From assembly GCA_905205975.1 (NCBI GenBank), contig CAJLFQ010000019.1, positions 1-34,284 on the forward strand: DNA of 34,284 nucleotides, written 5' to 3'. Positions 31,694 through 34,284 of this stretch are shown here, in pieces; the first letter of the stretch is position 1, and each line of letters starts with the position of its first letter. A program made the translations under genes and the position numbers. The notes beneath the pieces were generated by a model. That model had not been told where the DNA came from. It worked only from the letters and a program-made list of their open reading frames with translations, and made no database searches. This DNA is from an uncultured Eubacteriales bacterium. GTDB lineage: Bacteria; Bacillota; Clostridia; Oscillospirales; QAMX01.

Positions 31694-32657
31694 GCTGCCG
31701 GGGATGATTCGCCCGGACTTGCAGGCGCTGCCGCAAATCCGGGATCGATTGACGTTTTTATATCTGGAACGCTGTAAATTGAACCGGCAGGACAGTGCCA
31801 TCACCGCAACAGATGAAAACGGGGTTGTTCACATCCCGGCAGCAGCAATCTCCGTGCTGCTGCTGGGCCCCGGAACAGAGGTAACCCATCGGGCGATGGA
31901 ACTGATCGGCGATGCAGGCGTCAGTGTCCTTTGGATCGGGGAGCACGGCGTCAGATATTACGCAGGCGGTCGTGCGCTGACACACAGCGCACGACTCCTC
32001 ATCCGGCAGGCAGAACTTGTGACGCATCAACGAAAACACCTGGACGTTGTACGCCGAATGTATCAGATGCGCTTCCCGGAAGAAGATGTGTCTGCTCTGA
32101 CGCTTCAGCAGCTGCGCGGCCGAGAGGGAAGCCGGATCCGTACAGTTTATCGCACCTGCGCGAAACAATGGGGCATTCAGTGGAACGGAAGAATGTATGA
32201 TCCGGAAAACTTTTCGGCGGGCGACCCGGTCAATCAGGCGCTTTCCGCCGGGCATGCCTGCCTGTACGGGCTGGCGAATGCAGTGGTCGAAGCCTTGGGA
32301 TGCTCTGCGGGGCTTGGGTTTGTTCATGTCGGCCATGAACGATCCTTTGTCTATGACATTGCCGACCTGTATAAGGCGGAAATCACCATTCCAATCGCAT
32401 TTGAAATGGCAGCCACACAGCCGGAAGAGGATTTACCGGCGGCTGTTCGCCGCCGCACAAGAGACGCCATGGTGGCGGCGCATTTGCCGGAGCGCATGGT
32501 TCGGGATATTCATGCCCTGCTGTCGGACCCGGTTGCCCCGGATTCGTCGCCGGAGGCTGTGTATCTATGGGACGGAGCGGGTCAAACGGTCAAAAATGCA
32601 ACCGGCTATGGCAGAAACCTGGATGCAGACTGGGAAGAATCAGAGGACGCGCTCTAA
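31686..32657 (+). CDS. cas1: Cas1e, spacer integrase
   Basis: This 323-residue protein is the catalytic subunit of the spacer-acquisition complex. The metal-binding and catalytic residues appear intact: Glu147 in GREGSRIRTVYR, His214 in GFVHVGHERSF, and Asp224 and Asp227 in VYDIADLYK. They have the same spacing as in other type I-E Cas1 proteins. RLTFLYLERCKLNRQDSA at the N-terminus and QWNGRMYDPENF in the middle are also family-typical. The ATG at 31686 overlaps cas6e by eight bases and has no clear Shine-Dalgarno, so translation is probably coupled. A second ATG 12 codons later is possible. Confidence 0.93.
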   Translation: MPELPGMIRPDLQALPQIRDRLTFLYLERCKLNRQDSAITATDENGVVHIPAAAISVLLLGPGTEVTHRAMELIGDAGVSVLWIGEHGVRYYAGGRALTHSARLLIRQAELVTHQRKHLDVVRRMYQMRFPEEDVSALTLQQLRGREGSRIRTVYRTCAKQWGIQWNGRMYDPENFSAGDPVNQALSAGHACLYGLANAVVEALGCSAGLGFVHVGHERSFVYDIADLYKAEITIPIAFEMAATQPEEDLPAAVRRRTRDAMVAAHLPERMVRDIHALLSDPVAPDSSPEAVYLWDGAGQTVKNATGYGRNLDADWEESEDAL

Positions 32658-32681
32658 ACACAACGGGAGAAAAACGGGAAA

Positions 32682-33593
32682 ATGGTTGTGATTACGCTGA
32701 CAGATTGTCCGCCAAAACTGCGCGGCGACCTGACAAAATGGCTGATTGAGGTCAACACAGGCGTGTTTGTCGGAAAAATAAATGCGCGTGTCCGGGAGGA
32801 AGTCTGGCAGCGCGTCTGCGATAATCTGTCCAACGGACGGGCAACGATGGTCTTCAGCACGAACAACGAACAGCGGTATGACTTTGCAGTCTGCCATTCG
32901 CAGTGGGAGCCGGTGGATTATGATGGCGTGAAACTGATTCGACGCCCGCTGCCGGGGGCAGCCGCACAAGTCAACGCACTGAAGCCGGGGTTCAGCCACG
33001 CAGCACAGCGCCAGATCGCAAGGCGTACAGCGGCCGGCAGCCGAAGGAATCGGACAGCGCAAGATGGCACAAGATATGTCGTGATCGACATTGAAACGAC
33101 CGGTTTGCATGCGGAAACGGATGAAATCATCGAGATCGCCGCACTGCGTGTCGAAAATGGAACGCCGACAGCGTCGTTTTCCAAATGCATCGCAGCGGAG
33201 AAACCGCTGCCCAAAGAAATTCAAAAGCTCACTTCCTTGACCCCTGCGCTGCTTCAGGCAGAGGGCGTTTCGCTCCAGGAGGCGATCCCAGCCTTTTTGG
33301 ATTTTCTTGGAAAAGATCAGATCGTCTGTCATCATGCTGCGTTTGACTATCGCTTCCTGAGCAGAGCATGCCGGCAGTGCGGCTTGCGGATGGCAACCAA
33401 TCCATGTGCAGATACGCTGATTTTGTCCAGGAAACAGATCCGTCAGGTTGCAGACTACCAACTGACGACGCTTGCCAAATACTTTGGCTGGCAGAATATG
33501 AACCCGCACCGAGCGCTGAATGATTGCGAGATCACAAGCAAACTATACGAACAGTTGAAAGGAGGCGGTAGAATATCGAATGAAATGCAGTAA
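32682..33593 (+). CDS. cas2: Cas2e fused to a DnaQ-like DEDDh 3-prime exonuclease
   Basis: Residues 1 to about 95 are Cas2e (MVVITLTDCPPKLRGDLTKW, then GVFVGKINARVREEVW), the structural dimer that positions the incoming DNA between Cas1 dimers. After a basic Ala/Arg linker, residues 130-300 are a DnaQ-type exonuclease with all five DEDDh residues visible: Asp136 and Glu138 in VIDIETTG, Asp222 in HHAAFDYRF, and His276 and Asp281 in HRALNDCE. In a characterised streptococcal type I-E system, such a domain trims the PAM-side overhang before integration. This copy looks active. A free Cas2 would be about 95 residues. The gene ends 51 bases before the first repeat. Confidence 0.93.
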   Translation: MVVITLTDCPPKLRGDLTKWLIEVNTGVFVGKINARVREEVWQRVCDNLSNGRATMVFSTNNEQRYDFAVCHSQWEPVDYDGVKLIRRPLPGAAAQVNALKPGFSHAAQRQIARRTAAGSRRNRTAQDGTRYVVIDIETTGLHAETDEIIEIAALRVENGTPTASFSKCIAAEKPLPKEIQKLTSLTPALLQAEGVSLQEAIPAFLDFLGKDQIVCHHAAFDYRFLSRACRQCGLRMATNPCADTLILSRKQIRQVADYQLTTLAKYFGWQNMNPHRALNDCEITSKLYEQLKGGGRISNEMQ

Positions 33594-33644
33594 AAAACCG
33601 GATAAGAGCATATGATATGGCTGCGTTTTGCAACTGTGTTTAGC
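33594..33644 (+). other. CRISPR leader, very short
   Basis: Only 51 bases separate the cas2 stop from the first repeat. The stretch is AT-rich with TATGAT at 33611-33616, but no matching -35 element was found. Array transcription may therefore continue from the cas operon or use a promoter inside the end of cas2. Integration signals must lie here or extend into cas2. Confidence 0.6.
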
Positions 33645-34284
33645 CTTTTCCCCGCGTAAGCGGGGGTGATCCTGTACTCAAGCGAAGAGCGCTTAATCTT
33701 TACCTCTTTTCCCCGCGTAAGCGGGGGTGATCCTCCGCTTCCAGTGTGATCTCATCGATCAAAATACTTTTCCCCGCGTAAGCGGGGGTGATCCTGACAG
33801 TGAATCCGACCGGACTTGTGATACTCTCTTTTCCCCGCGTAAGCGGGGGTGATCCTAGCCGGAAATCATACAATCACCTTCCAAAAATCTTTTCCCCGCG
33901 TAAGCGGGGGTGATCCTCAAAAGTGAGATCACGAATCTTTTTATCCAACCTTTTCCCCGCGTAAGCGGGGGTGATCCTATACTCCGGTAAATGGTAAGCC
34001 TGTTCTTACTCTTTTCCCCGCGTAAGCGGGGGTGATCCCGTGTGTACCAGTCTTATGAATACTGGAAAGTACTTTTCCCCGCGTAAGCGGGGGTGATCCT
34101 TTTCGGCAGAAGTTGATCCATGCTGTAACCGGCTTTTCCCCGCGTAAGCGGGGGTGATCCTCTTGTGCATTGTTGAACAAGAATTAGCAACCGCTTTTCC
34201 CCGCGTAAGCGGGGGTGATCCGCCGCCGCCCCAGAAGCCGAACAGGAACAGAAGCTTTTCCCCGCGTAAGCGGGGGTGATCCGT
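33645..34284 (+). CRISPR. Type I-E CRISPR array, at least 11 repeats, open at the right edge
   Basis: Eleven identical 28-base repeats start at 33645 and recur exactly every 61 bases (last at 34255-34282). Each begins CTTTTCCCCGC and ends GCGGGGGTGATCC, forming a six-bp CCCCGC/GCGGGG hairpin on a GTAA loop. Ten spacers of exactly 33 bases are all different. Eight of ten begin with T, one with C and one with G. The base after the last repeat is G. The hairpin, the size and the orientation after cas2 fit type I-E with the leader on the left, so spacers near 33673 are the newest. No repeat is degenerate, so the array continues beyond the window. Confidence 0.97.

Noticed and set aside
33977..34180. 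Minus-strand open frame inside the CRISPR array
   Set aside because: It is made of repeat and spacer sequence only. The 61-base period leaves frames open by chance.
1..34284. tRNA, rRNA, integrase, transposase or prophage genes
   Set aside because: None was recognised on either strand. The only mobile-element-like sequences are the palindromic repeats listed.

Overview
The window is a GC-rich chromosomal segment from a Gram-positive bacterium of the Firmicutes type. I infer a gut-associated member of the Clostridia. The signs are AGGAGG-type ribosome sites, vegetative promoters of the TTGACA/TATAAT class, a SipW/TasA secretion locus, adhesins with InlB-like repeats, a sortase and intergenic palindromes of the CCTTCCCC type. 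I cannot name the species from the sequence alone.

Layout. (1) 1-5.2 kb is ordinary metabolism. It holds the tail of an unrecognised gene, an EutH-type ethanolamine permease, a convergent two-gene unit on the minus strand (SGNH hydrolase then a GH39-like glycosidase), and a plus-strand pair of a small membrane protein and a diacylglycerol-kinase-type lipid kinase. (2) 5.2-17.0 kb is one large plus-strand surface-structure locus. A strong promoter, preceded by an 11-base G tract, leads into a SipW-type signal peptidase, five TasA/CalY-like proteins with SipW-type signal peptides, a 1517-residue adhesin, a four-Cna_B-domain protein with a degenerate sorting signal, and a sortase overlapping it. 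I read this as a secreted fibre with its own processing peptidase and its own wall-anchoring enzyme. (3) 17.0-23.5 kb holds palindromic repeats and minus-strand genes: a DUF2087 protein with two tandem GNAT/YoaP-like acetyltransferases behind a promoter with a 13-bp inverted repeat, a 1082-residue RecQ-like helicase, and a sugar-phosphate isomerase/epimerase family protein. (4) 23.8-34.3 kb is a complete type I-E CRISPR-Cas operon (cas3, cse1-cse2, cas7, cas5, cas6e, cas1, cas2-dnaQ) followed directly by an array of at least 11 identical 28-base repeats with 33-base spacers. The array runs off the window.

How they work together. In the CRISPR operon Cas1 and Cas2-DnaQ insert spacers, Cas6e cuts the array transcript, Cse1/Cse2/Cas7/Cas5/Cas6e form Cascade, and Cas3 degrades the target. 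Two features stand out. The large and small Cascade subunits are one continuous 852-codon frame, but an AGGAGG and ATG sit exactly where Cse2 begins, so Cse2 may also be made separately. The stretch from the start of the Cas3 C-terminal domain to the end of the Cse1 part is visibly AT-richer than both flanks, which suggests that the Cas3 tail and Cse1 were replaced together by recombination. In the surface locus, SipW would cleave the TasA-like subunits and the sortase would anchor the Cna_B protein.

All assignments come from reading motifs by eye. No database search was possible.
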